From assembly GCF_025263265.1 (NCBI RefSeq), contig NZ_CP079869.1, forward strand, positions 1,674,001-1,738,000: a DNA stretch of 64,000 bases, in the 5' to 3' direction. The notes beneath the pieces are model-generated. The model did not search any database. It saw only the letters and a list, made by a program, of their open reading frames with translations, and was not told the DNA's origin. The DNA is from Mycobacterium sp. SMC-4 (GTDB lineage Bacteria > Actinomycetota > Actinomycetes > Mycobacteriales > Mycobacteriaceae). The first letter of the stretch is position 1. Every line of letters starts with the position of its first letter. Of the stretch, positions 7,252 to 15,500 are shown in pieces. A program made the position numbers and the translations under genes.

Positions 7252-7518
7252 ATGAAAGTGCGGATCAAGGTGCGGCCGACCGGCTACGTCAGCCTCGACG
7301 GAGGCCCGCTCACCGCCTGGCCGCCGGTCGGGACAGTGGTCGACCTGCCGGAAGCGATGGCCGAAGATCTCGTCAACGGCGGACGCGCCGAAAAGGTGCG
7401 GGTCGGTCGGGCCGAACCTATCTCCGAGACGGTGGAGACACGGCCCGCGCAGACCGCCGACGAGGAACAGCGCGCGAAGCGCCCGACGGCCAGAAAGGGC
7501 GCATCAACCGGTGAGTGA
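7252..7518 (+). CDS. Small head-region phage protein, unknown
   Basis: 88 residues with a strong AAGGAG ribosome-binding site. The N-terminal half is a compact beta-rich unit (MKVRIKVRPTGYVSLDGG... GTVVDLPEAMAEDLVNGG) and the C-terminal third is charged and probably disordered. It lies between capsid and head-tail adaptor, where many siphophages encode a short head or neck accessory protein. I do not recognise a family. The stop overlaps the next GTG start. Confidence 0.6.
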   Translation: MKVRIKVRPTGYVSLDGGPLTAWPPVGTVVDLPEAMAEDLVNGGRAEKVRVGRAEPISETVETRPAQTADEEQRAKRPTARKGASTGE

Positions 7519-8092
7519 ACTCGCCCCCGGGGATGTCCAGACATTCACCCGAGGACGGCTACTCGCCACCGATCAGGTGGTGCAGGACATGCTCAAAGCG
7601 GCGCTGGCCGTGGCGCGCAACTACACGGGGTGGCCGGTCTCGCCGGTCATCACCGGGGCCGTGATCACCCTTGACGGCCCCGGCGGGCGTGACCTGTTTC
7701 TGCCGACTCGGAAGATCACCGCCGTGGAGTCCGTCGTGGAGGACGGGGTGACGCTGGACCCCGCCGACTACGTGTTGTCGGCGAACACCCCGGGGATGCT
7801 TCACCGGAAGAACGGTCGTTGGACGACGGCGTACGCCGGGATCACCGTAACCATCGATCACGGCTATACCGAGGTAGAGGCCGCCGACTGGCGTCGCGCC
7901 GTGATGCTGATGGTCGACCAGATGTCGCGAGCTCAGCAAGTCGGCGCGAGGTCGGCCGAGGACCTGGTCCGCAAGAAGGTCGACGACGTCGAACTGCAGT
8001 GGGCTGACTACGGCTCAATGGCTGAACGAACGCTTCACTCGGTGCAATCCATCCTGGACAGCTATGCGCTGCCCCCCACAGGCTTCGCGTGA
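7511..8092 (+). CDS. Head-tail connector (adaptor) protein
   Basis: 193 residues, GTG start overlapping the preceding stop by 8 nt. The N-terminus is helical (TDQVVQDMLKAALAVARNYTGW), followed by a beta-rich middle (LPTRKITAVESVVEDGVTLD, ITVTIDHGYTE) and more helices. This layout is like gp6/gp15-type head-tail adaptors that sit under the portal. The position directly downstream of the capsid supports it. The assignment is by pattern and order only. Confidence 0.65.
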   Translation: MSELAPGDVQTFTRGRLLATDQVVQDMLKAALAVARNYTGWPVSPVITGAVITLDGPGGRDLFLPTRKITAVESVVEDGVTLDPADYVLSANTPGMLHRKNGRWTTAYAGITVTIDHGYTEVEAADWRRAVMLMVDQMSRAQQVGARSAEDLVRKKVDDVELQWADYGSMAERTLHSVQSILDSYALPPTGFA

Positions 8093-8133
8093 TCGCTGGC
8101 CCCGGCCGAGCCGTCCCGATCTGAAAGAAGTTG

Positions 8134-8532
8134 ATGACCGCACCTGTCAGTGAGTTCTTCGACGACCAGCTCGTCACCCTCATCGCCAAAGGACTGCCGG
8201 CGCTTCCGCACCCCGACGGCACCCCGCTGTCGTTCCCCGCGCACGTCGACACCTTCCCCGGTGACACCGAGGAGGAGCAGGCCGCGAAGCACGCGATGAA
8301 CATCACGATCGCCGAAGCGTTCCTGAACTATCTGCAGTCGCAGGAACACAGCATTGTGTCGAATGCGCTGCTGGCGCAGCCGCAGCAGTTCGGCGAACAC
8401 ACGATCGTCACGATTCATTGCGCGACGTGCGCCGCGGTGATGTTCACAGCGACGATGTCGCGGGACGGGAAGATCAGCATGCCGCCCCGCGCGATCGACC
8501 CCACATGCCCGCTTCATGGCGCGGACCGGTAG
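8134..8532 (+). CDS. Phage protein of unknown function
   Basis: 132 residues from ATG 8134 (a TTG at 8131 is the alternative), with GAAAGAAG as ribosome-binding site. The C-terminal third has CATCAAVMF and a later CPLHG, a possible metal site. It lies within the head-tail connector cluster. I recognise no family. The stop overlaps the start of a 30-codon frame. Confidence 0.6.
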   Translation: MTAPVSEFFDDQLVTLIAKGLPALPHPDGTPLSFPAHVDTFPGDTEEEQAAKHAMNITIAEAFLNYLQSQEHSIVSNALLAQPQQFGEHTIVTIHCATCAAVMFTATMSRDGKISMPPRAIDPTCPLHGADR

Positions 8533-8624
8533 TGGCGCACCGGATGGGTAAGCGTGGATGCACCGTCGAGAATTGTATGTTCACTCACAACGACCTAGAC
8601 CGTCCACAAGGGGACGCAGCATGA
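8532..8624 (+). CDS. Very small Cys-containing phage protein (candidate)
   Basis: A 30-residue frame starting with GTG that overlaps the previous stop by one base and ends in an ATGA overlap with the next gene. The sequence holds RGCTVENCMFTHND. Tight coupling on both sides argues for translation, but it is too short to be sure. Confidence 0.45.
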   Translation: MAHRMGKRGCTVENCMFTHNDLDRPQGDAA

Positions 8625-8875
8625 CCGCCCATCAGCAGTTCCCTGGCCACGTCGGAGACGCGGGCTCCACCGGGTTCGCTGCACAGTTGCCGCCGCAGCT
8701 GTTGGCGATGATGCCGGCCAACCCGCGGCCCCGCACCCCGCAGGAATCCCTGACCATGCTCGTACAGATCATCGAGCTGTTGGCTCAGCGCGGCCCTGAC
8801 GCGGCGAACGGATTGACCGTCGTCCAGACCCGCGACGAGCGCGGTGTCACCATCCGGATCGATCTGCCGGGCTGA
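8621..8875 (+). CDS. Small phage protein, unknown
   Basis: 84 residues with an AAGGGGAC ribosome-binding site. It is Pro/Gln-rich at the N-terminus (FAAQLPPQLLAMMPANPRPRTP), with a helical segment (ESLTMLVQIIELLAQR) and a beta hairpin at the end (VVQTRDERGVTIRIDL). It lies in the connector cluster. No family is recognised; the stop overlaps the next ATG (TGATG). Confidence 0.6.
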   Translation: MTAHQQFPGHVGDAGSTGFAAQLPPQLLAMMPANPRPRTPQESLTMLVQIIELLAQRGPDAANGLTVVQTRDERGVTIRIDLPG

Positions 8876-9243
8876 TGGATTTCGGCAGCCAGACAGTCGG
8901 TTTCGTGGCGGTCACACTCGGCCAACCTGATGCGAACGGTGTCCGCCCGCCGACGACGGTGCAGGTGAATGTGCATGGTTGCCGGTTCCGACCACTGCGC
9001 GTGGAGGAGACGGCCGGCGCGGTGGAGATAGCCACCGAGGTGTGGAAGTGCACCGCCCCGCCCGCGCCGGCTGTGCTGGCCGCCACGTCGATCGACGAAC
9101 TTGTCTACGACGGCACCAAAAATCCGCAGCGCGGCGCCGACGACGTGAACGTGTACCGGATTGACGGCGGGGTGAAGCCGTTCAACGACGAATCCGAGGA
9201 CGTCTACAAGGTGACTGTCGTCGCTCACAAGCACAAGGGATAG
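8875..9243 (+). CDS. Probable head-closure (stopper) protein
   Basis: 122 residues, ATG overlapping the previous stop. The protein is beta-rich (TVQVNVHGCRFRPLRVEE, KVTVVAHKHKG), as in small SPP1 gp16-like stoppers that close the connector after packaging. The call is based mainly on gene order (adaptor, ..., stopper, gp10-like, tail terminator). Confidence 0.45.
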   Translation: MDFGSQTVGFVAVTLGQPDANGVRPPTTVQVNVHGCRFRPLRVEETAGAVEIATEVWKCTAPPAPAVLAATSIDELVYDGTKNPQRGADDVNVYRIDGGVKPFNDESEDVYKVTVVAHKHKG

Positions 9244-9254
9244 AAGGGAACCGC

Positions 9255-9605
9255 ATGTCCTACACCGTGGTTGAGGAGTTCGTGATCCTGCGTGACGGCG
9301 GCGTCGTGCACCACAAGACCGTCGGATCCGAAGTGGAGCTTACGGTCGAGGAAGCCGCAGCCCTGGTCGCCGCGGGCAAAGTGACGGCCGACAGCACCGC
9401 AGCGGTCCCACTGGTGGCCGACGGCGTCGCCCGGGAGATGAGCGAAGCTGCCGCAGACGGCAGCTGGACGGAGATCTCCAGCGAGGACAGCGATGGATCG
9501 TACGAGGCCCTGCCCGAGATCGACAGCTATCCGGAGGACGCGACGCCGCTGGAGGTCGCCGAGGTTCAGCAGTCCGAGAAGGTCACCAAGGCGCGGCGCC
9601 GGTAG
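9255..9605 (+). CDS. Acidic phage protein, unknown
   Basis: 116 residues with AGAAGGGA as ribosome-binding site. The N-terminal 50 residues form a beta-alpha unit (YTVVEEFVILRDGGVVHHKT... VEEAAALVAAGKV); the rest is very acidic and low complexity, probably disordered. It lies between neck proteins. No family recognised. Confidence 0.6.
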   Translation: MSYTVVEEFVILRDGGVVHHKTVGSEVELTVEEAAALVAAGKVTADSTAAVPLVADGVAREMSEAAADGSWTEISSEDSDGSYEALPEIDSYPEDATPLEVAEVQQSEKVTKARRR

Positions 9606-9608
9606 GTC

Positions 9609-10019
9609 ATGGCGCGGCGTGGGGTGCGCGAGTCTGCGCGCGACATCGAGAAGCAGCTCCGGTTGCAGATCGCCGCGCGGGCCGAGCTCGACGCCGCCAA
9701 CGCTGAGCTTGCCGAGAATGTCAAAGCTGAAGTGCAGTCGCACATCCCGATCGACCAGGGCGACGCTGTCGGGTCGATTCAGATCAAGAAGCTGAAGAAC
9801 ACTCGCGAGCACCCCCTCCCGGGGCGGCTGGTGTATTCGGACAGCCCGATGTTCCACATGCTGGAGTACGGCACCAAGGCCGACCCTGACAGCACGCAGG
9901 ATCCGAGGCGGGTTCAGATGCCTGATGGGTCATGGGTGACGTTGGGGCCGGACACCCCAACGCAGGCTGTCGCGCCATTCGGTAAGGCGCGCGCGAAGTT
10001 CGGAGACAAGATCAGGTGA
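9609..10019 (+). CDS. HK97 gp10-like neck/tail-completion protein
   Basis: 136 residues. A long N-terminal helix (RESARDIEKQLRLQIAAR...) is followed by HIPIDQGDAVGSIQIKK and MFHMLEYGTK. These match the layout of HK97 gp10-type proteins, where a helix precedes a P-x-D-x-G-x-L-x-x-S-I strand and an (E/Y)xGT motif. It lies just before the tail terminator and overlaps it by 4 nt. Confidence 0.65.
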   Translation: MARRGVRESARDIEKQLRLQIAARAELDAANAELAENVKAEVQSHIPIDQGDAVGSIQIKKLKNTREHPLPGRLVYSDSPMFHMLEYGTKADPDSTQDPRRVQMPDGSWVTLGPDTPTQAVAPFGKARAKFGDKIR

Positions 10020-10453
10020 GCGTGGAGATGCTCGACCGGACCCCGCCGCCGGGGTTGCGGTTCCTGCGGGCGTGGCTGCTGCCACTGGGTGGGGTCGGCG
10101 CGATGCGCAACCCCAGTGTCGATCCGCTGCCATTCACGCTGCTGCAACGCTACGACGGGCACGAAGATTCACACACCGACCACGGCTACTACCAGCTCGA
10201 CCACCTCGCCAGGGCAGTGGGCGGGAAGACGGCGTTCACGGCGTGCGAGGACTACGCCGACCTGTGCAAACGCCGAATCCTGTATCTGCGCGACCACTCC
10301 TACACCGAGGTGGACGTGCCCGGGTGGGGTGCGGCGACAGCTGATGTGGTGCGCTGCATCGAATCCCCGCACTGGCAGCCCTACGCAGACCCGGCCATCG
10401 CGCGGTTCGTGTCGCGCTACTACGTCGACCTGCGCCTGGTCACCGCCCCCTAA
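10016..10453 (+). CDS. Tail terminator protein
   Basis: 145 residues, GTG start within the preceding stop (GTGA). It contains LPFTLLQRYDG and YYQLDHLARA, then helices (DYADLCKRRILYLRD) and a final DLRLVTAP strand. This fits the alpha/beta minor tail U-like terminators that cap the tail tube. The position immediately upstream of the major tail protein is characteristic. Confidence 0.6.
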   Translation: MSVEMLDRTPPPGLRFLRAWLLPLGGVGAMRNPSVDPLPFTLLQRYDGHEDSHTDHGYYQLDHLARAVGGKTAFTACEDYADLCKRRILYLRDHSYTEVDVPGWGAATADVVRCIESPHWQPYADPAIARFVSRYYVDLRLVTAP

Positions 10454-10460
10454 CACCTGT

Positions 10461-10477
10461 CACAGCAAATTGCTGTG
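10461..10477 (+). other. Short perfect hairpin before the major tail gene
   Basis: CACAGCA and TGCTGTG flank AAT, 8 nt after the tail-terminator stop and about 87 nt before the major tail gene. There is no U-tract. It may help segment the late transcript. Confidence 0.5.
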
Positions 10478-10563
10478 ATCGGCACCCCTTCTGTGGGTGT
10501 GCATCCCGTTTCATCGCCGGATCGCGTCGCGGTCCAATCCCTTGATCCTGGAAAGGAATTGTC

Positions 10564-11562
10564 ATGACACGACCTGCAACCGGCGGGCTGCGGCCGACCC
10601 CGACCGGAGAGGGCTTCGACGCCTCGTCCGCGAGGAAGGCGCTCGACGGCTACATGCTGCTGCGCGACCAGGACGGCGTGAACACGTCGCTGGCGTTCGT
10701 CGAGGAGGACGGCGTCTGGGTGTCGGGGTTCAACCCGTTCGCGCTGGACGGGCAGATCCGCCACGATCTGATCGTCGAGATGGGCGGCACCTGGTACAAC
10801 CTCGGTGGCGGTGAGTCCGCCGGACCGACGTTCGCGAACTCCTTCGACGTGAAAAAGGAGCGGTTCTGGCAGACCCGCCAGGTGATCCGCACCGACATCA
10901 CCTCCGAAGAGGGCACCGTCGAGTTCGGGCTGGGGGAATACTCGACACTGTCGGACACCCTCGAGTTCGATCTGCCGCTGAACTCGACGCCTGTGAAGGG
11001 CACCGCCGATTACGCCCGCAAGCGGCCCATCGAGTTCGACGGCCGCCTCCGGCAAGCCATCGTGTACACGCGGGACAAGGGCGGCTACTTCACCGCCGAC
11101 GTGTTCCCGAACCTGTCCATCGAGAACATCGAGGACCGGGAGCTGTCCGCGGAGAACCTGATCGCCACGATGCTGCGGTGGGGCATCTCCATCGACGCCC
11201 ACTCGGGTTACTCGCACGCCCGGTTCCGTTCGGGCCCGGGCTGGACGGGCAACCCCGGACCCCCGAAGTTCTCCGCCGCGCCGGTCGCCACGCCGGGTGC
11301 TGGCGGCACGGTGGCGTTGGTGTTCCCCGCCCCGGTGGGTCCGGCCACACCATTCACCTACACCGTGAAGAAGACGCGGGAGGACACCGGTGTGGTCACC
11401 GATCTGACGTTGTCGGGTGCGCCGGGAGTGGTCGACGGCGTGGTGACGCTCAACGGTACCGGCCTGGATGAGGAGGACTACAGCTTCCAGGTGCACGCCG
11501 CCAACGCGGTGAACAAGGTGGCCATCTCGCCGCGGTCGAACATCGTCACCGGCCTCGAATAA
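10564..11562 (+). CDS. Major tail protein with C-terminal Ig-like domain
   Basis: 332 residues, good AAGGAA ribosome-binding site. Residues 1-230 form the tail-tube subunit (GYMLLRDQDGVNTSLAFVEEDG, WQTRQVIRTDITSEEG). From about 240 a Pro/Gly linker leads to a beta-sandwich module (GAGGTVALVFPAPVG... YSFQVHAANAVN) like the Ig/FN3 decorations common on siphophage tail tubes. It is followed by a perfect 13-bp hairpin and then the tail chaperones. Confidence 0.8.
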   Translation: MTRPATGGLRPTPTGEGFDASSARKALDGYMLLRDQDGVNTSLAFVEEDGVWVSGFNPFALDGQIRHDLIVEMGGTWYNLGGGESAGPTFANSFDVKKERFWQTRQVIRTDITSEEGTVEFGLGEYSTLSDTLEFDLPLNSTPVKGTADYARKRPIEFDGRLRQAIVYTRDKGGYFTADVFPNLSIENIEDRELSAENLIATMLRWGISIDAHSGYSHARFRSGPGWTGNPGPPKFSAAPVATPGAGGTVALVFPAPVGPATPFTYTVKKTREDTGVVTDLTLSGAPGVVDGVVTLNGTGLDEEDYSFQVHAANAVNKVAISPRSNIVTGLE

Positions 11563-11569
11563 GGACCGT

Positions 11570-11606
11570 CGTGGGGTGCCCGCCTGGTGCGGTCGGGCAC
11601 CCCACG
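11570..11606 (+). terminator. Perfect 13-bp stem-loop after major tail gene
   Basis: CGTGGGGTGCCCG (11570-11582) pairs exactly with CGGGCACCCCACG (11594-11606) across an 11-nt loop, 7 nt after the stop codon. No U-run follows. The capsid gene has a similar 3' stem, so both high-copy structural genes share this arrangement. Confidence 0.65.
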
Positions 11607-11663
11607 GCCCCACTCTCTGCCGCACCGACACCGCATCAGCCAACAAGGAGATAACCGCACCCC

Positions 11664-12269
11664 ATGAGCAGCAAGAAGAACAGAGACGAAAGCAAAGACG
11701 CCCAGTTCGCTAGCGTCGAGGACGCGAAAGCCCAAGTAGCAGAGTACTTCGGGTTCGCGCTCGGAGTGCCGATTCCCATCACCCTGCCCGATGGGACCGT
11801 CGAAGAGTTCGTCGTCCCCTATCCCGGGATGCTCGGCGCTGAACAGCGGAAGCGGTGGAACCGGCTGCAGTTCGAGATCAAGCAGTGCGACCGCTACCCC
11901 GACAAGGTCGTCCCCGATCACAAGCTGACCCACAAGGTGGTCGAGAACGCGGGCACCGAGAACGAGCGTGTTGAGGAAACCGAATCGTTCATCCCCGGCT
12001 ACACCGAGCGGGGCGCACTGATCCTTCCCCACCAGAAAACTCTGCCGGACGGCACCGTTGAACTGATGGAGCCCGACTACGAATCGCGTGTCGCGATCGC
12101 GTTCTGGGGCGAGGACGGCTACGAGCGGTTCCTTTCCGGGGGTGGCGACCCCTACATGATCAACCTCATTCAGTCGAAGATGCAGCGCGAGTTCGAGGAG
12201 CGCCAGGCTGCAGACCCCAAAAGTGGTTCAGGCGCTGGAAGTGTGGCTGAAGTACCCGAAGCAGATTGA
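11664..12269 (+). CDS. Tail assembly chaperone, G-type (upstream frame)
   Basis: 201 residues, AAGGAG ribosome-binding site. It contains ITLPDGTVEEFVVPYPG and GYERFLSGGGDPYMINLIQSKM, typical of siphophage tail chaperones that coat the tape measure during assembly. Near the end the frame overlaps the downstream chaperone frame (open from 12160), and a CCCAAAAG run at 12216-12223 is a likely slip site. The short product is used alone; a fraction is extended by frameshifting. Confidence 0.8.
   Translation: MSSKKNRDESKDAQFASVEDAKAQVAEYFGFALGVPIPITLPDGTVEEFVVPYPGMLGAEQRKRWNRLQFEIKQCDRYPDKVVPDHKLTHKVVENAGTENERVEETESFIPGYTERGALILPHQKTLPDGTVELMEPDYESRVAIAFWGEDGYERFLSGGGDPYMINLIQSKMQREFEERQAADPKSGSGAGSVAEVPEAD
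12216..12223 (+). promoter_or_regulatory. Probable +1 programmed frameshift site in tail chaperones
   Basis: Upstream-frame codons read GAC CCC AAA AGT; the downstream frame reads CCA AAA GTG. A +1 slip of tRNA on CCC (to CCA) or AAA (to AAA within AAAA) yields ...DPKVVQALEV..., a fusion of about 294 residues. The downstream frame is +1 relative to the first, so the common -1 slippage cannot join them (a -2 shift formally could). Confidence 0.6.
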
Positions 12270-12549
12270 ATCTGGGCTCTGCACCGAATACCCGGGTTTG
12301 GACATCGGGCAGTGGCATCGCGGCGAGATGTCGTCGCGCAAACTGATCGTCCTCATCGAGGGGTTGTCCGGGGATTCGTGGTTCAAGCAGTCCCTTAACG
12401 CTGACCTGAAAGAAGCTGCCGCGCAGCGACGCCGCGAGCAGATGGCCGAATCGGCCGCCGACTTCGAAGGCAGGTTGCGCGGTGAGATCCGCGACCCGTG
12501 GGACATGACGGTCGGCCTGGTCGAGAAGCACGCACTGACGGAGGAGTGA
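12223..12549 (+). CDS. Tail assembly chaperone, T-type (downstream frame)
   Basis: 108 residues counted from the GTG at 12223; the frame is open from 12160, so it is probably expressed as the C-terminal part of a frameshift fusion with the preceding gene. It contains WLKYPKQIESGLCTEYPGLD, DSWFKQSLNADLKEAAAQRR and RDPWDMTVGLVEKH, a pattern of the T part of siphophage G/GT chaperones. It lies directly before the tape measure gene. Confidence 0.75.
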   Translation: MVQALEVWLKYPKQIESGLCTEYPGLDIGQWHRGEMSSRKLIVLIEGLSGDSWFKQSLNADLKEAAAQRRREQMAESAADFEGRLRGEIRDPWDMTVGLVEKHALTEE

Positions 12550-12561
12550 GGTGATTCGCTC

Positions 12562-15500
12562 GTGGTGACCATGGTCGTGGGCACGACGCTTGACGACAAC
12601 GCCATCCGTCAGGTGTCCAACGACCTGCAGAAGCGTTTCGGCGACGTCGCCGAGGACATCGGCAAGGACTTCATGTCCCAGTTCGCCGACGGCGCGGCTG
12701 CGGCGTCACCGAAGCTGCAGAAAGCTGTCGACAAGGCGGCCAACGCCACCGGGAAGCTTCGGGCGGAACAGGAGCGTCTCAACGCGCTCACCAGCGCTGG
12801 CGCGTCCCGGGATCGGATCGTCGCCACCTCGGAGCGGGTCGCGACCGCCCGCCGCAATGAGGCCCGCGCGGTGCGGGAAGCCGCCGACGAGTACCGAAAC
12901 CTTGCGGCCAAGCGGCTGTCGGCGTCGGCGTCGTTCGGATCGGGGTTCTCCCGCGGTATCCCGTTGCTGTCCAGTTGGACAGCTGAATTGAGCCAACTCA
13001 ACGGCGCCGCGAACAAGGCCGGCTACGTGGCCGGTAGGGCGTTGGGTACCGCGTTCACGATGGCGGCCGGCAGCATCATCGGCGCGGCCGGCTACACCTT
13101 GTTCAAGGGTTTCGAGCGGTATGAGGCGATCGAGTCGGCGACGAACCGGCTCAACAACCTCAACAGGGTTCTGGAGAAGACGGGCCGCGCTACCCACGAT
13201 GTGAATGCGGTGATGGAAACCGTCAACGCGGCGGTGGAAGGGACACCGTACTCGCTGAACGCGGCGTTCTCCATTGCCAGCCAGGGGCTTTCGAGGCCTA
13301 TCGGGGACCTGAAGCGGTTCATGACGGCGGTGACCAACACTGCTGCGTTCCTGGACACGCCGCTGGAAAGTATCGGCGACGGATTCCTGAAGATGGCCTC
13401 GGAAGGCAAGGTCAGCCTCGAGGTGCTGCAGAACCAGCTCAAGGGATTCCCGATCGACCTGCTGGCCGACAAGCTCGGAGTGACGACCGCCGAGCTGTAC
13501 AAGATGATCAGCGCGAACCAGGTCGGCTTCAAGTCCCTGCTGGAGACCGTCGAGCAGAACATGGATGGTTTCGCCAAGGGCGCGGTGAACACCCTGACGG
13601 GGGCGAAGGACCAGTTCAACACCGCGGTGGCGCGTCTCGGCGCGAACTTCCTGGGCGCGGCGTTCGGCAAGCCCACCGAGGAGGCGAACACCCTCAAGGA
13701 CGCCATCGAGGCCGTCACTGAGCGTTTGAATGAGGCGAACGCTTGGGTTTCGGCGAATTCGGGCCGCATCCAAGGCATGTTTGAAGATGCCACCGAAGTC
13801 GCTGGGGATCTCGCCAACGCGGTCGGGTTTGTTGTCGAGCTGATCGACAACATCCCCGGGGGGCTCGGCACCGTGGTGACGGGATTCGCCGCGTGGAAAG
13901 CCCTGACAATCGGGTCGGGCGCGATCAGCGCTGTGAGCACGATGCTCGGCGGCATGAACACCATGCTAGGTACGACGCTTCCCGGTTCGGCAGATAAGGG
14001 CGCCAAGGGAATTACCGCGGCCTTGGCCCGGGTCAAAGTGCCCGCATGGCTGGCTTTCTTGGTCGCGTCCAACGGTCCTGAGATCGAAGAGTGGGCGGAA
14101 AACACCATTCCGGGGGCCCGTGAACTGAACCGGCTCCCTAACCCCGGTGATGCGGGCAAGGCAGCTCGGGAGTGGTGGGACCGCAACATTCAGGGACAGC
14201 AGGGGCCCGACCCGGGCCCGTCGCCGCTGCCGCAACAGGGCGGCGGTAACGGCCCAGCGACTGTCGGTGGAATTCCCATCCCCGGCCTGGTGAATCCGAA
14301 CCAGCCTGCCCCCCTTGCGCCTCCCGGACCTTCGATGCCCGCGATGCCGGGGCGCGGCATGCACTGGGAGGACGGCAAGGGCTGGGTGCTCGATGCTCAG
14401 CTACCCCCGGGCGTGGTTGCTCCGGACGCGCCCGGGCGGCCTGGTGAAGCTCCGGCGGGTAACCCGATCTTGGATCCGGCCGGCCTCGACGACGGCAGCG
14501 GATCGGGTTCGTCTTCCCCGGTGTTGCCGTACCCCGAGGAGTACGGGCAGGGTCCCCGGCCCGGTGAGTCACCGGAGCAGTGGCGCGACCGCATGGCGCA
14601 GATCGCCGCCGATCACGACGTCGCGGAGAAGCGGGCCCGCCTCAACCAGCTGGAGGCCGACAACACCGCCGACGCCAACGATGTGGTTAAGGCGCGCAAC
14701 GATCTGATCGATGCGGAGATGCGGCAACGCGAGCTGCAGATGCGCGCACAGACAGCGCAGCGCGAGCAGGAGGCCGCGCAGGTGCCGTATGCGCCCGGCT
14801 ATCTGGCGCCGCCGCGGCCGGGGCAGACCGCCGAACAGTACCGGGCCGAGTCGTCGCTGTTCGAGGCGCAGCAGAAGACAGCGCAAGCGTGGGCGCGGCT
14901 TCAGCAGCTCGACGAGTTCACCTCTCCGGAGGATCGGCTCAAGGCGCAGAACGACCTGGCCAAGGCGCGACGCGACGAGTACGAGGCGCAGCTGCGTCTC
15001 GCTGACGCGGCCAACAAGACCACGGCGCAGCTTGGTGACCTGACTGCGCAGCTCGACGGCGACTTCGGGTTGTCGGAAGGGTTGCCCGGCCTGGCCGAGA
15101 ATCTGGTGAAGTTGGCTGGCGCGTTGGCGTTGGCGCCGCTGACAGCTCGGCTGTCGGCGATCAAGGAAGCCGCCGGCGACGAAGGCTCCGGCCTGTTCGG
15201 CATTGCCGCCAGCACGGGGATGCTGGGAGAGCGGTTCATGCCCCGCCGTGAGGCCTCTGGGGGCGATCCGAACGCCGCCTACGTACCGACTGAGCCGAGT
15301 CCATCGAATTTGGGCCCGTCGGCGCTGCAGCCATCCGGCAACGCGAACGTCAACGCGATGCTGGCTTTGGCCCAGTCCGCGTCCGGGCGCACCAAGTACG
15401 CCCCGGCTTCGGATCTCATCAACGGTCTGGCGGACTGCTCGGGGTCGATCTCTGACCTGTACGAGGTGCTGACCACGGGGAAGTCCACCGCGGCGCGCAT

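Noticed and set aside
3945..7268. Long minus-strand frames opposite portal, protease and capsid
   Set aside because: Low-complexity Arg/Asp/Gly-rich translations without motifs; the plus-strand genes explain the region.
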